Positions 26,283-34,639 are shown, numbered from the stretch's first letter. The stretch: 49,241 nt of DNA from Bacillus hominis (GCF_018332515.1 NZ_BOQD01000080.1:1-49241); one strand, 5' to 3'. Program-made: numbers and translations. The notes: generated by a model from the sequence alone, not told the origin.

Positions 26283-27368
26283 TTAATTAGAACGCTCTTC
26301 AAGCCAATTTCCAACCGTCGGATATGTTTGCTTTACAGCCGTCCCACCATACACAATAGACATATGTCCTGTCGGTAAACATACATACTGTTTATCTGTG
26401 CTAGAAATATGATCAAGTAAAGCTTCTACTTGACATGGCAGAGCGATATGATCACGTTTCGCAGAAATATTTAAGACATTCGCCTTAATATTTGCAAGGT
26501 TTACCTTTTGTCCGCGAATAACGAGTTCACCCTTCACTAATTTATTGTTTTGATAAAAATCACGAATCCACTGTCTATATGATTCGCCTGGGAACGGAAT
26601 ACCATCGCCAACCCACTTTTGAACTAATTTCCAACTTTCGACGAAGCGCTCATTTTCTGAACGATCTACTAAAGCAACATATGGACCGACAAAGTTTGTA
26701 ATTGGTTTTAACATCTTGTTTCCGAAGTCAATCATTTCTGGCGGAATATTTCCGAATGTATCAACCGCTTTATCTAAATTGAAATATTTCTCATCTAATA
26801 AAGGACCGTATAATCCTGTTTCAGAGAAATCAAAAGGACTTGTCATAAAAATCAAGTTACGAATTGGCATGTCCGGATGAAGCGCTGCATAAATAGATGT
26901 TAACGTTCCACCCATGCAATAACCAAGTAAAGAAATCTCGTCCGATTTTGCAGTTCGCATTACTTTTTTCACTGCTTTTGCAATGTAATCGAACACGAAA
27001 TCATCAAACTTCAAATGACTATCTTCTAAACCAAATGTGCCCCAATCAAGCATATACACATCAAAACCACGATCGACTAAATATTCCACTAAACTATTCC
27101 CTGGAGTTAAATCCATAATATACGGTTTATTAATAAGAGCGTATATTAATAAGATTGGAACTCTCTGTGTTTTTTCTTGTTTTGGAATGTAACGATAAAG
27201 CTTCGTTTTATTCTTCGTCCAAATAACCTCTTTCGGTGTTAAACCAACTTGTGGTTCTGGTTCGCGTAATAAAACTTCGCTCGCTCTTTTCACACGGCGA
27301 TATGCTTTACGATATTCTTCTGGGTACAACTCTAATTGCTTTTCCCATTCTGTTACGAATGTAGTCAT
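26283..27368 (-). CDS. phaC: Class IV polyhydroxyalkanoate synthase subunit PhaC
   Basis: Catalytic subunit of the class IV PHA synthase, which polymerises (R)-3-hydroxyacyl-CoA at the surface of storage granules and needs PhaR. It is an alpha/beta hydrolase with the lipase-box-like GYCMGG. Catalytic Cys151, Asp306 (ISAKRDHI) and His335 (PTGHMS) agree with the numbering of other Bacillus enzymes. The 361-residue length is typical. AAGGAG lies 8 nt before the ATG. It is downstream of phaR and phaB but separated from phaB by a terminator-like hairpin, so some readthrough or an extra promoter is needed. Confidence 0.96.
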   Translation of the reverse strand: MTTFVTEWEKQLELYPEEYRKAYRRVKRASEVLLREPEPQVGLTPKEVIWTKNKTKLYRYIPKQEKTQRVPILLIYALINKPYIMDLTPGNSLVEYLVDRGFDVYMLDWGTFGLEDSHLKFDDFVFDYIAKAVKKVMRTAKSDEISLLGYCMGGTLTSIYAALHPDMPIRNLIFMTSPFDFSETGLYGPLLDEKYFNLDKAVDTFGNIPPEMIDFGNKMLKPITNFVGPYVALVDRSENERFVESWKLVQKWVGDGIPFPGESYRQWIRDFYQNNKLVKGELVIRGQKVNLANIKANVLNISAKRDHIALPCQVEALLDHISSTDKQYVCLPTGHMSIVYGGTAVKQTYPTVGNWLEERSN

Positions 27369-27402
27369 TTTTTTATCTCCTTTTCGGTCGATTTCTTTCT
27401 AA

Positions 27403-27441
27403 AAAAGAAGTGCATTCCTGCTATGGATATGCACCTTTTTC
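27403..27441 (-). terminator. Terminator-like hairpin between phaB and phaC
   Basis: On the minus strand AAGGTGCAT pairs with ATGCACTT and runs into CTTTTTT. It lies inside the presumed phaR-phaB-phaC transcript. Confidence 0.7.
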
Positions 27442-27449
27442 TTACTTCA

Positions 27450-28193
27450 TTACATGTATAATCCGCCGTTAATGTTTAATTGCTGACCTGTGATATACGC
27501 ACCGTCACGGCATAGGTATACTACACCTTTTGCAATTTCATCAGCTTGACCAAAACGTTTTTTCGGGATTTTCGCAACGATTTTTTGACGCACTTCTTCT
27601 GGTACTTCTGCTACCATTTCAGTATCAATAAATCCTGGGCAAATTGCGTTTACAGTTACATTTGTTCTTGCAAGTTCTAACGCTAATGATTTTGTAAATC
27701 CTAACATACCTGCTTTTGCTGCTGAGTAATTTGTTTGTCCAAATCCACCAGCTTGGCCAATAATAGAAGAAATACTAATGATTCTTCCTTCTTCTGCTTC
27801 CGATATGTATGGAAGTACCGCGCTTGTCGTATTAAATACACTGCTTAAGTTCACGTCAATTACGCGCTCCCAATCTTCACGATTTAATTTTTTGAATGTA
27901 CGATCTCTTGTAATACCAGCATTATTAACAAGAATGTCAACTTTACCAAAATGATTCACAGCTTCTTCTACAAGTCTGTTTGCATCTTCTACTTTAGAAA
28001 CATCTGCTTGAACTGCATAAACATCATGTCCTTCTTTTCCTAATTCATTTACTAAGTTTTCAGCTGCTTCTTTACTGCTGTTATAGTTAATAACTACTTT
28101 TGCTCCCTCTTGTGCTAATGCTACTGTAATTGCTTTTCCAATTCCTTTTGCCCCACCTGTTACGATTGCTACTTTGCCATTTAATTGAACCAT
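27450..28193 (-). CDS. phaB: NADPH-dependent acetoacetyl-CoA reductase PhaB
   Basis: Short-chain dehydrogenase that makes (R)-3-hydroxybutyryl-CoA for polyhydroxybutyrate. The nucleotide motif TGGAKGIG is at 12-19, NNAG at 90-93, and the catalytic Ser142-Tyr156-Lys160 set in ISSIIGQAGGFGQTNYSAAK. The 247-residue length matches PhaB and the related FabG; the pha context, between phaR and phaC, decides for PhaB. AAGGGGG precedes the ATG. Confidence 0.95.
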   Translation of the reverse strand: MVQLNGKVAIVTGGAKGIGKAITVALAQEGAKVVINYNSSKEAAENLVNELGKEGHDVYAVQADVSKVEDANRLVEEAVNHFGKVDILVNNAGITRDRTFKKLNREDWERVIDVNLSSVFNTTSAVLPYISEAEEGRIISISSIIGQAGGFGQTNYSAAKAGMLGFTKSLALELARTNVTVNAICPGFIDTEMVAEVPEEVRQKIVAKIPKKRFGQADEIAKGVVYLCRDGAYITGQQLNINGGLYM

Positions 28194-28345
28194 TTCTTTT
28201 CCCCCTTAAATGAATTTGTGAACGATTGTTATGAATCATTTTGGTACTCATACTAATTGAGTCCATATATTAATTATGTTTCGTTGTTTATACATGAAAA
28301 GAGATTCTCCCTCTCTCTTTTACACGTTATAAACAAACGCGATTA

Positions 28346-28828
28346 TCATTTTTTATTTTCTGGCTTATTTACAGGCTTTACTTCTTCTTTTACAGGTACT
28401 TGTAGTTTAGCTAGTACTGCATTTTGCTTTTCTAGCAATTCTAAAATTTGATCAACTTTCGTTTCTAACGTGCGCATATCTTGTTTTACTTTCGTAACAT
28501 CACGCTTTAATGTAGGAGCTTGTCCTAATGAATCCACTTTCTCTTCTAGAATTTCCTCGATGTTATCAACTTTATTTTCTAAGTTAATAACAAGCGTAGC
28601 TACTCTAGCGATATCCTCTCTCGTCGGCACATTCACCTGCTCTAAATAATTTTTTGTCGTATCATTTAATGCTTTTTGATAAAACAAATTCAAATCTAGA
28701 ACGCTGCCCATCCAAGCAGAATATTCTTCTGTTTTAATTGTTTCATTGAGCGCTTTTCCCCAAAATGTTTCGGTTTGTTCATAAGCATTTTTCCATGCTT
28801 GCAATGGATCGAATTTTTGATCAATCAC
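28346..28828 (-). CDS. phaR: PHA synthase regulatory subunit PhaR
   Basis: Non-catalytic partner of PhaC in class IV synthases, required for activity and granule attachment. The N-terminal part (DPLQAWKNAYEQTETFWGK) is the conserved PhaC-interacting region; residues about 75-135 form a coiled coil with heptads (VINLENKVDNIEEILEEKV), and the tail is Lys/Pro/Glu rich. I begin at GTG 28828 (160 residues), because GGGAGTG is 8 nt upstream and would lie inside the coding region of the frame beginning at 28876. It is divergent from phaQ, and the shared 200-bp gap holds the promoters. Confidence 0.93.
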   Translation of the reverse strand: MIDQKFDPLQAWKNAYEQTETFWGKALNETIKTEEYSAWMGSVLDLNLFYQKALNDTTKNYLEQVNVPTREDIARVATLVINLENKVDNIEEILEEKVDSLGQAPTLKRDVTKVKQDMRTLETKVDQILELLEKQNAVLAKLQVPVKEEVKPVNKPENKK

Positions 28829-28944
28829 TTCGCCTACACTCCCTTTTTCTTTTTTGAAACAATTCAACCTATTCACTATTTTCTAATATTCCAAATAAAA
28901 ATTCAAGTCTATATTTTATTTTTCTTTATTTTCCGATAAATGTA

Positions 28945-28985
28945 TTGACATTAAAAACAGATAGGTGTAAATTGCACTTATAAGC
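28945..28985 (+). promoter_or_regulatory. phaQ promoter with overlapping dyad
   Basis: TTGACA (28945-28950), a 17-bp spacer and TAAATT (28968-28973). The near-palindrome GTGTAAATTGCAC (28965-28977) sits on the -10 element and is a candidate operator for the PadR-type regulator PhaQ, which is reported to repress its own operon in B. megaterium. Confidence 0.65.
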
Positions 28986-29026
28986 AAAAAATTCCATTTA
29001 ACTGATTCATGAGGTGATGCACAATC

Positions 29027-29479
29027 ATGCTACATAATGAACCAGAACACCCAGAAAGTTTGGAAAAAAACCAAGCAAAACAACCAAACTCCATGCCAAA
29101 AAACTTCTTAGTTCCTTTCTTACTTCTCTGTCTAAAAGACTGGAGTCTTCATGGTTACAAACTGATTCAAATGCTAATGGACATCGGCTTTTCTTCTGTT
29201 GACCAAGGTAATGTGTATAGGACCTTGCGCAAATTAGAAAAAGAAAATCTTATTTCTTCTACTTGGGATACAAGTGAAGGCGGGCCAGCGAAACGAATTT
29301 ATTCTTTAACAGAATATGGAGAGCAATATTTAACAACATGTGCGACTTCTTTTGAACATTATCAAAATATGTTGCGGACGTTTTTCACGTTATACACCAA
29401 TGCATTCTTTCCATTTTCTACTTCTCCAGAAAAGGATGAAAAGGATTCTTCATCTTCACCTGGTGGTACAGCAGAGTAA
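29027..29479 (+). CDS. phaQ: PadR-family repressor PhaQ
   Basis: A winged-helix PadR regulator: FLLCLKDWSLHGYKLIQMLMDIGF, then VDQGNVYRTLRKLEKENLI, then the wing PAKRIYSLTEYGEQYL. A dimerisation helix and a polar tail (SPEKDEKDSSSSP) follow. In B. megaterium PhaQ represses phaQP and senses PHB. GAGGTGAT is 8 nt before the ATG. It is followed by phaP after a 43-nt gap, as expected for a phasin operon in which PHB formation releases repression. Confidence 0.92.
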   Translation: MLHNEPEHPESLEKNQAKQPNSMPKNFLVPFLLLCLKDWSLHGYKLIQMLMDIGFSSVDQGNVYRTLRKLEKENLISSTWDTSEGGPAKRIYSLTEYGEQYLTTCATSFEHYQNMLRTFFTLYTNAFFPFSTSPEKDEKDSSSSPGGTAE

Positions 29480-29522
29480 TCTGCGTTCACAATATGCAAA
29501 AAAACATTTGGAGGTTCAAACA

Positions 29523-30047
29523 ATGGAAACTAAGCCATACGAATTAGTCGATGCATTTTGGAAAAACTGGTCTCAATCTCTTTCCCTCTTCTCTTCAGCT
29601 GGGAAACAATTAGAACAACTTACTTTAGAAACGTTAAAACAACAACAAGACGCTTTGCATAAATTAACATCAGGAGTAGATGAACTAGAAAAAGAACTAC
29701 ACCAATTCACTGCTCAATTCAATAACCAATATACAGACTATGTGAAGCAATTAACTGGAAACTCCTTAAATGATCAAATTAACGAGTGGCAAGAAAAGTG
29801 GAATGAGCTTTCTAATCAAATGCACCAACTTACTGTTTCTCCTACGAAAACATCTTTGTCTATTCTTACTCAAACTAGCGGCCAATTTGAAGAAACAACA
29901 AAACACTTTATCGAACAACAACAGTCGCAACGTGAAGAGGTTCAAAAACAGTTAGAAGTTTTTTTGGGAGAGTTCAAGTCCAAACAACTAGAACTCGCAA
30001 AGCAGTTCGAGGAAAACTCAAAAAATCTATTTACTTCCATCAAGTAA
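29523..30047 (+). CDS. phaP: Phasin PhaP (PHA granule surface protein)
   Basis: A 174-residue helical protein that coats polyhydroxyalkanoate granules. It has few hydrophobic residues and very many Gln, Glu, Lys and Leu residues in coiled-coil-like repeats (QQDALHKLTSGVDELEKEL, then EQQQSQREEVQKQLEVFL). The start METKPYELVDAFWKNW matches Bacillus PhaP. GGAGG is 8 nt before the ATG; the longer frame from 29340 overlaps phaQ and has no signal. It lies between phaQ and phaJ. Confidence 0.93.
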   Translation: METKPYELVDAFWKNWSQSLSLFSSAGKQLEQLTLETLKQQQDALHKLTSGVDELEKELHQFTAQFNNQYTDYVKQLTGNSLNDQINEWQEKWNELSNQMHQLTVSPTKTSLSILTQTSGQFEETTKHFIEQQQSQREEVQKQLEVFLGEFKSKQLELAKQFEENSKNLFTSIK

Positions 30048-30148
30048 GAAAAATGTGGCAAATAACTGCAGCACAAACAAAACTCTTTCTTCCTCCTACT
30101 ACATCAAGATGGCTTACATTTTTCGATATGGAAAAGAAGGAGGACAAA

Positions 30149-30592
30149 ATGAATCCATTTCAAGAAGCACAAACTGTTCCGGAGCTTCGTTACGATGAGA
30201 TTCAAGTCGGTGATCAAGCATCACTTACAAAAAAAATTACGGATGAGGACGTTATCAATTTTGCAAAATTGACTGGAGATGTAAATCCTATTCACATTCT
30301 AGACTCTTTTGCAAAAACGACAATGTTCAAAGAACGTATTGCCCATGGCATGCTCGTTTCAAGTTTTATTTCTACGATTCTTGGAACGAAACTCCCAGGC
30401 AAAAATACGATTTATTTATCACAAAACGTTTCATTCCGTGCTCCTGTCAAAATCGGTGATACACTTCGCGTTGTGGCAGAAGTTATTAAAAAGCGTGACG
30501 ATAAAAAAATCATTACATTGCAAACAAACATATATAATCAATCCGATGATATTGTCGTAGAAGGTACAGCGACAATACTGAAAAAAGAGTAG
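30149..30592 (+). CDS. phaJ: (R)-specific enoyl-CoA hydratase PhaJ (MaoC-like)
   Basis: Hot-dog-fold hydratase that converts trans-2-enoyl-CoA to (R)-3-hydroxyacyl-CoA, linking beta-oxidation to PHA synthesis. The catalytic Asp44 and His49 lie in TGDVNPIHI with the spacing of known R-hydratases, and the MaoC motif AHGMLVSSFIS follows. I start at ATG 30149 (147 residues), which has AAGAAGGAGG 5 nt upstream, rather than at 30053. It is the third gene of the phaQ-phaP-phaJ set, with a strong terminator at its stop. Confidence 0.93.
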   Translation: MNPFQEAQTVPELRYDEIQVGDQASLTKKITDEDVINFAKLTGDVNPIHILDSFAKTTMFKERIAHGMLVSSFISTILGTKLPGKNTIYLSQNVSFRAPVKIGDTLRVVAEVIKKRDDKKIITLQTNIYNQSDDIVVEGTATILKKE

Positions 30593-30612
30593 CAAATTTG
30601 CTACTCTTTTTT
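30581..30612 (+). terminator. Terminator after phaJ
   Basis: AAAAAAGAGTAGCAAA and its exact complement, followed by T residues. It overlaps the phaJ stop codon. Confidence 0.9.
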
Positions 30613-30734
30613 CTATCCAAGAACTTCTAATCACACCGTTTACTTCCGTGTATGAGTATGTCGTTTACACATAAAATAACGTTACCAGATGGCACTTAGC
30701 TAAACTGGATTACTCTTTAAGGATGTGTATCAGC

Positions 30735-30920
30735 ATGGTTAAAACAAACAAATTACTAGTTCCGGGTGCAGAGCAAGCACTTGAACAATTCAAATATGAA
30801 ATCGCACAAGAATTCGGTGTAAGCTTAGGATCTAACACAGCATCTCGTTCTAACGGATCAGTTGGCGGTGAAGTAACGAAACGTCTTGTTGCTTTAGCTC
30901 AACAACAATTACGCGGATAA
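30735..30920 (+). CDS. Alpha/beta-type small acid-soluble spore protein
   Basis: DNA-binding spore protein (61 residues) that coats and protects the dormant genome and is degraded at germination. The GPR protease site is visible ([13 protein letters not shown]), as is the conserved second half [26 protein letters not shown] precedes the ATG by 9 nt. Upstream, GTGTAT and CATAAAA about 16 bp apart loosely resemble a SigG promoter, in keeping with forespore expression. It is flanked by terminators on both sides, so it stands alone. Confidence 0.95.
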   Translation: MVKTNKLLVPGAEQALEQFKYEIAQEFGVSLGSNTASRSNGSVGGEVTKRLVALAQQQLRG

Positions 30921-30938
30921 CTATATAACCTATGGCTT

Positions 30939-30967
30939 AGAGGCAGATATTCTCTGCCTCTTTCTTT
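30939..30967 (+). terminator. Terminator after the SASP gene
   Basis: AGAGGCAG / CTGCCTCT stem followed by TTCTTTTTT. Confidence 0.88.
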
Positions 30968-31033
30968 TTTAACATACATAATAGTGCTTTTTCACATACT
31001 AGTAAGAGCAAATTGAAAGGAACGATATGTGAA

Positions 31034-32353
31034 ATGAAACGGATTAACATTAGCATGAGTCCTCCCCGTGTTCTTACTTTATCTTTTATTATGCTATCAA
31101 TTATCGGCACATGCCTATTGAAATTGCCAATTGCTACAACAACGTCTATTTCATGGCTCGATGCCTTATTTACAACGGTTTCTGCTTGTACGGTTACAGG
31201 GCTTGGTGTTGTAGACACTGGTAAAGTATTTACCTTATTTGGCCAATGTGTCATTTTAACACTTATACAAGTTGGCGGGCTTGGCATTATGAGCTTTGCT
31301 GTTTTAATCGCAATTATGCTCGGCAGAAAAATCGGCCTTCAAAACCGAATTTTATTACAACAAGCATTAAACCAAACAAATATCGGCGGTGTCATTCGTC
31401 TTGCAAAAGCATTATTTTTATTTTCTTTTGCTGTAGAATGTATCGCTACTTTACTGCTCTCTTTTGAATGGGTACCAAAATACGGGATTGCCAAAGGTAT
31501 ATATTATAGCTTTTTTCATTCTATCTCTGCCTTTAACAACGCTGGCTTTTCTGTATGGAGCGATAATTTAATGTCCCACTCCCATAGCATTCTCGTCAAT
31601 CTCGTTATTTCTTCCCTCATCATTTTAGGTGGGATTGGTTTTACGGTTATCGTAGATATAAAAAGAAAGAAAAACTTTAAAAACCTTACTCTGCATTCAA
31701 AACTTATGCTCTCTTCCACTCTTATCGTCAATATTATTGCTACAGCTTTTATTTTCATATTCGAGTTTCATAACTCAATTTCCATGAGAGGTTTTACACC
31801 ATTTGAAGAAGGTATGGCTGCTTATTTTCAAGCGATTTCGACGCGCACTGCCGGGTTTAACACTGTTGATATCTCTGCATTATCAAAACCTTCTCTTTTA
31901 TTAATGATGCTTCTTATGTTTATCGGTGCTGGTAGTGCTTCAACTGGTGGTGGAATTAAGTTAACTACTTTTTTAATTATGTTTTTTGGCGTATTTAAAT
32001 TTTTGCAAGAGCAAGATGATATTGTCGTGTTTAAAAAATCCATTAAAGATACGCTCATTGTCAAATCATTAACCATTACCATTATTTCAATTTCGTTTAT
32101 TTTTCTTTCCATTTTAATTTTAAGCATCACTGAGCAAGTTCCTTTATTAATGAGTGCTTTTGAAGTATTTTCAGCATTTGGAACTGTCGGCCTTAGCATG
32201 AATTTGACGCCACACTTAACAATCATCGGCAAAACAATTATTATCTTTATGATGTTTTTTGGAAAGATGGGGCCTTTAACATTAGCCTTTTCATTTGCAC
32301 GTAAAAAACAAAGAAAAATAAAATATCCAAACGAAGATATTTTAACAGGTTGA
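31034..32353 (+). CDS. TrkH/KtrB family K+ transport subunit (second copy)
   Basis: A 439-residue paralogue of the protein encoded at 23622-24971, with the same four pore repeats: SACTVTGLGVVD, SISAFNNAGFSVW, AISTRTAGFNTVD and SAFGTVGLSMNLT. The gate region GAGSASTGGGIKLTTF follows the third repeat. I take ATG 31034, preceded by GAAAGGA at 12 nt; TTG 31013 is the alternative. No RCK subunit gene is nearby. The stop codon lies inside the -35 element of the next gene's promoter. Confidence 0.9.
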   Translation: MKRINISMSPPRVLTLSFIMLSIIGTCLLKLPIATTTSISWLDALFTTVSACTVTGLGVVDTGKVFTLFGQCVILTLIQVGGLGIMSFAVLIAIMLGRKIGLQNRILLQQALNQTNIGGVIRLAKALFLFSFAVECIATLLLSFEWVPKYGIAKGIYYSFFHSISAFNNAGFSVWSDNLMSHSHSILVNLVISSLIILGGIGFTVIVDIKRKKNFKNLTLHSKLMLSSTLIVNIIATAFIFIFEFHNSISMRGFTPFEEGMAAYFQAISTRTAGFNTVDISALSKPSLLLMMLLMFIGAGSASTGGGIKLTTFLIMFFGVFKFLQEQDDIVVFKKSIKDTLIVKSLTITIISISFIFLSILILSITEQVPLLMSAFEVFSAFGTVGLSMNLTPHLTIIGKTIIIFMMFFGKMGPLTLAFSFARKKQRKIKYPNEDILTG

Positions 32354-32378
32354 CAACCGTATAAATTATCCATATAAT
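32350..32378 (+). promoter_or_regulatory. Consensus SigA promoter of the TerC gene
   Basis: Perfect TTGACA (32350-32355), a 17-bp spacer and perfect TATAAT (32373-32378). The -35 contains the TGA stop codon of the preceding gene. Predicted start is near 32385, just before the riboswitch. Confidence 0.95.
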
Positions 32379-32391
32379 GAGAATACAATAG

Positions 32392-32541
32392 CATATCTCC
32401 AAAGGGGAGTAGCGTCCAAGAACTATTTCTTGGAAACAAAGTCGTCATTACGTAGAACTTAGTTCTTCCGGCTTTGTTGGCATTTTCATTACATATGTCT
32501 AGCAAGACCTTTGCCTATCAACGGCAGAGGTCTTTTTTGTT
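32392..32541 (+). promoter_or_regulatory. yybP-ykoY manganese riboswitch with terminator
   Basis: The leader has the yybP-ykoY hallmark AAAGGGGAGTAGC at 32402-32414, the internal stem CCAAGAA...TTCTTGG, and a distal arm ending CCGGCTTTGTTGGC. It is followed at 32504-32534 by hairpin AAGACCTTTGCC / GGCAGAGGTCTT and a T run. Mn2+ binding should prevent the terminator and allow expression of the exporter. Confidence 0.9.
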
Positions 32542-32645
32542 TTTACCAATTCCTTCCACCGTTGATGCGCAGGAGTATGGGGAAACTAAACAGTGGGGAA
32601 CTTCTTCACTTGTTTAGTCTTTATAGAAATGAGAGGAGAATGTAC

Positions 32646-33440
32646 ATGGATGTATCATTATTATTGGAGTATGGTTGGGTATTACTCATCCTAATTGCAC
32701 TAGAGGGGATTTTAGCGGCTGATAACGCTCTCGTTCTCGCAATTATGGTAAAACATTTACCAGAAGAAAAACGAAAGAAAGCACTATTTTATGGATTAGC
32801 AGGAGCGTTCGTTTTCCGCTTCGGGTCACTATTTATGATTTCGTTCCTAGTCGATGTATGGCAAGTGCAAGCAATTGGTGCGATTTATCTTATGTTTATC
32901 GCGGGGAATCACTTATTTAAAACGTATGTTAAAAAGAATACACATGAAGAGACAGAAGAAAAAGAAGCAAAGAAAAAACAAGAGAACTTTTGGTGGACTG
33001 TATTTAAAGTCGAAGTTGCTGATATCGCCTTCGCTGTTGATTCAATTTTAGCTGCTGTTGCATTAGCAGTGACTTTACCGGAAACAGGATTAGGTAAGAT
33101 TGGTAGTCTTGATACAGGTCAATTTATCGTTATCTTTACAGGTGGACTTATCGGATTAGTTATAATGCGATTTGCAGCAACTGCTTTCGTACAAATATTA
33201 AAACGTAAACCAGGACTTGAAACTGCAGCATTCTTAATTGTAGGTTGGGTTGGTGTGAAATTAGCGATTTATACGCTAGCACACCCTGCTTTAGGTGTCA
33301 TTCCGCATTCATTCCCAGAATCTACTCCGTGGAAGCTTACATTCTGGATTGTATTAATTGGAATCGCAGTTGGCGGTTGGTTCTTCTCAAAAGAAGTAGA
33401 AGTAAAAGTAGAAAAGAATTTAGACGAAAAAGCGCTGTAA
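32646..33440 (+). CDS. TerC family manganese exporter (YkoY/MeeY-like)
   Basis: A 264-residue membrane protein with about seven helices of the TerC family. Acidic motifs inside the membrane match the metal site: EGILAADNALVLA in helix 1 and VEVADIAFAVDSILA in a central helix. A Lys/Glu-rich cytosolic loop (EETEEKEAKKKQE) separates the halves. B. subtilis YkoY exports Mn2+ and helps to load secreted metalloenzymes. The ATG at 32646 has GAGAGGAG 7 nt upstream. The upstream Mn2+ riboswitch supports the role. Confidence 0.92.
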   Translation: MDVSLLLEYGWVLLILIALEGILAADNALVLAIMVKHLPEEKRKKALFYGLAGAFVFRFGSLFMISFLVDVWQVQAIGAIYLMFIAGNHLFKTYVKKNTHEETEEKEAKKKQENFWWTVFKVEVADIAFAVDSILAAVALAVTLPETGLGKIGSLDTGQFIVIFTGGLIGLVIMRFAATAFVQILKRKPGLETAAFLIVGWVGVKLAIYTLAHPALGVIPHSFPESTPWKLTFWIVLIGIAVGGWFFSKEVEVKVEKNLDEKAL

Positions 33441-33455
33441 TTACAGCGCTTTTTC
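33426..33455 (+). terminator. Terminator after the TerC gene
   Basis: GAAAAAGCGCTGTAA and its exact complement, then T-rich sequence. The stem contains the stop codon. Confidence 0.9.
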
Positions 33456-33513
33456 TTTTTCACTCATTTCAATCCCTCTCTATTTTTAGAAAAAATTCCA
33501 TTATACTTCCTAT

Positions 33514-33563
33514 TGTAAGCGCTTCTTTTCTAGATCTATGTCCTTTTTGTGAAATATTGAACA
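33514..33563 (+). promoter_or_regulatory. cre site and Fnr-like box upstream of the FNT gene
   Basis: TGTAAGCGCTTCTT (33514-33527) closely matches the CcpA site consensus. TGTGA-N6-GAACA (33548-33563) matches one full half of an Fnr box (TGTGA-N6-TCACA), the other being degenerate. Both lie within 140 bp upstream of the start codon and would fit induction under fermentative, oxygen-poor growth. Confidence 0.5.
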
Positions 33564-33648
33564 AACTTATTGAAAACGAGAACAAATCCATGTACTTTAT
33601 TCATATAAGGAGTATTTATAGACGATGTACTAAAGGAGCGTATTACTC

Positions 33649-34500
33649 ATGCTAGAACAAGGATTAGATTATGTTGTCAAACTGGCTAAGAGCAAAAAGC
33701 AAATGATAGATACAAACCCAATGCAATATTTCATTCGTGCTGCACTTGCTGGTATTTATATCGGTTTTGTTATTGTACTATGTTTTAAATTAGGTAACTT
33801 TTTTCACATTGCAGATTCACCAGCAACCTATTTAGCTGAGTCCATGTTTTTCGGAATTGCCCTTGTACTTATTATATATGGCGGTGCTGAACTATTTACT
33901 GGAAATACAATGTATTTCACAGTGGCAACTTTACGAAAAGAAACAACGATTTCTGATACACTTCGTAACTGGGTTGCTTGTTATGCAGGTAACTTAGCTG
34001 GCGCTTTATTCTTTGCCTTACTATTTTACGCAACTGGCATTTTCGGAGCAATTGATCACGGTCATTTAATGAATACAGTCGTTGAAGGTAAAATGAACAC
34101 ACCTACAATGCAATTATTCTTTAAAGCAATTTTATGTAACTGGCTCGTATGTCTTGCCTGCTTCTTACCTTCTCAAGTAAAAGGTGATACAGCAAAAATA
34201 TTGATGATAATGATGCTCGTTTTCACATTCTTCTTATCTGGCTATGAGCATAGCATCGCAAACTTATCATTGTTTGCCTTATCTTTAGTTTCACCACATC
34301 CTGATACGATTACTTTCGCTGGGGCTATTCATAACTTAATTCCAGTTACAATCGGTAACATTATTGGCGGATCAGTATTTGTCGGTATGGTATATCATTA
34401 CTTAACAAAGAAAGCACCTGTTGCTAAACAAGAAGAAACTGAATTAGTAGCAGCTCAAACAGAGGAAATTATTCCTTTACAAGCACATATGAAACATTAA
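33649..34500 (+). CDS. Formate/nitrite transporter (FNT) family channel
   Basis: A 283-residue pentameric-type channel with six helices. FNT motifs visible are the N-terminal amphipathic and first helix region (RAALAGIYIGFVIVL), the loop GGAELFTGNTMYF, and later NWLVCLACFL and the second signature (SGYEHSIANLSLF) with the central His. It carries formate, nitrite or related small anions. AAAGGAG lies about 11 nt before the ATG. Upstream cre and Fnr-like sites favour a role in formate handling during fermentation. It is monocistronic. Confidence 0.9.
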   Translation: MLEQGLDYVVKLAKSKKQMIDTNPMQYFIRAALAGIYIGFVIVLCFKLGNFFHIADSPATYLAESMFFGIALVLIIYGGAELFTGNTMYFTVATLRKETTISDTLRNWVACYAGNLAGALFFALLFYATGIFGAIDHGHLMNTVVEGKMNTPTMQLFFKAILCNWLVCLACFLPSQVKGDTAKILMIMMLVFTFFLSGYEHSIANLSLFALSLVSPHPDTITFAGAIHNLIPVTIGNIIGGSVFVGMVYHYLTKKAPVAKQEETELVAAQTEEIIPLQAHMKH

Positions 34501-34549
34501 AAACTCCAAAGTATCACTTATCAAGACTTCAATTATAAAAATCTCTAAA

Positions 34550-34598
34550 ATAAAGGAAAGCACATATTATACATGACTAATATATGCTCTCCTTTTAT
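34550..34598 (+). terminator. Imperfect terminator hairpin after the FNT gene
   Basis: ATAAAGGAAAGCACATATTA pairs imperfectly with TAATATATGCTCTCCTTTTAT; a short T run follows. Confidence 0.5.
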
Positions 34599-34639
34599 TC
34601 CATTAAAGCGCCCGATTGTCGAAAATCACCAGACCTTTA

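Noticed and set aside
31828-32505. 225-residue open frame antisense to the second KtrB gene and riboswitch
   Set aside because: It would run through a strong promoter and riboswitch on the other strand, and its sequence is the mirror of the channel gene with no recognised motif.
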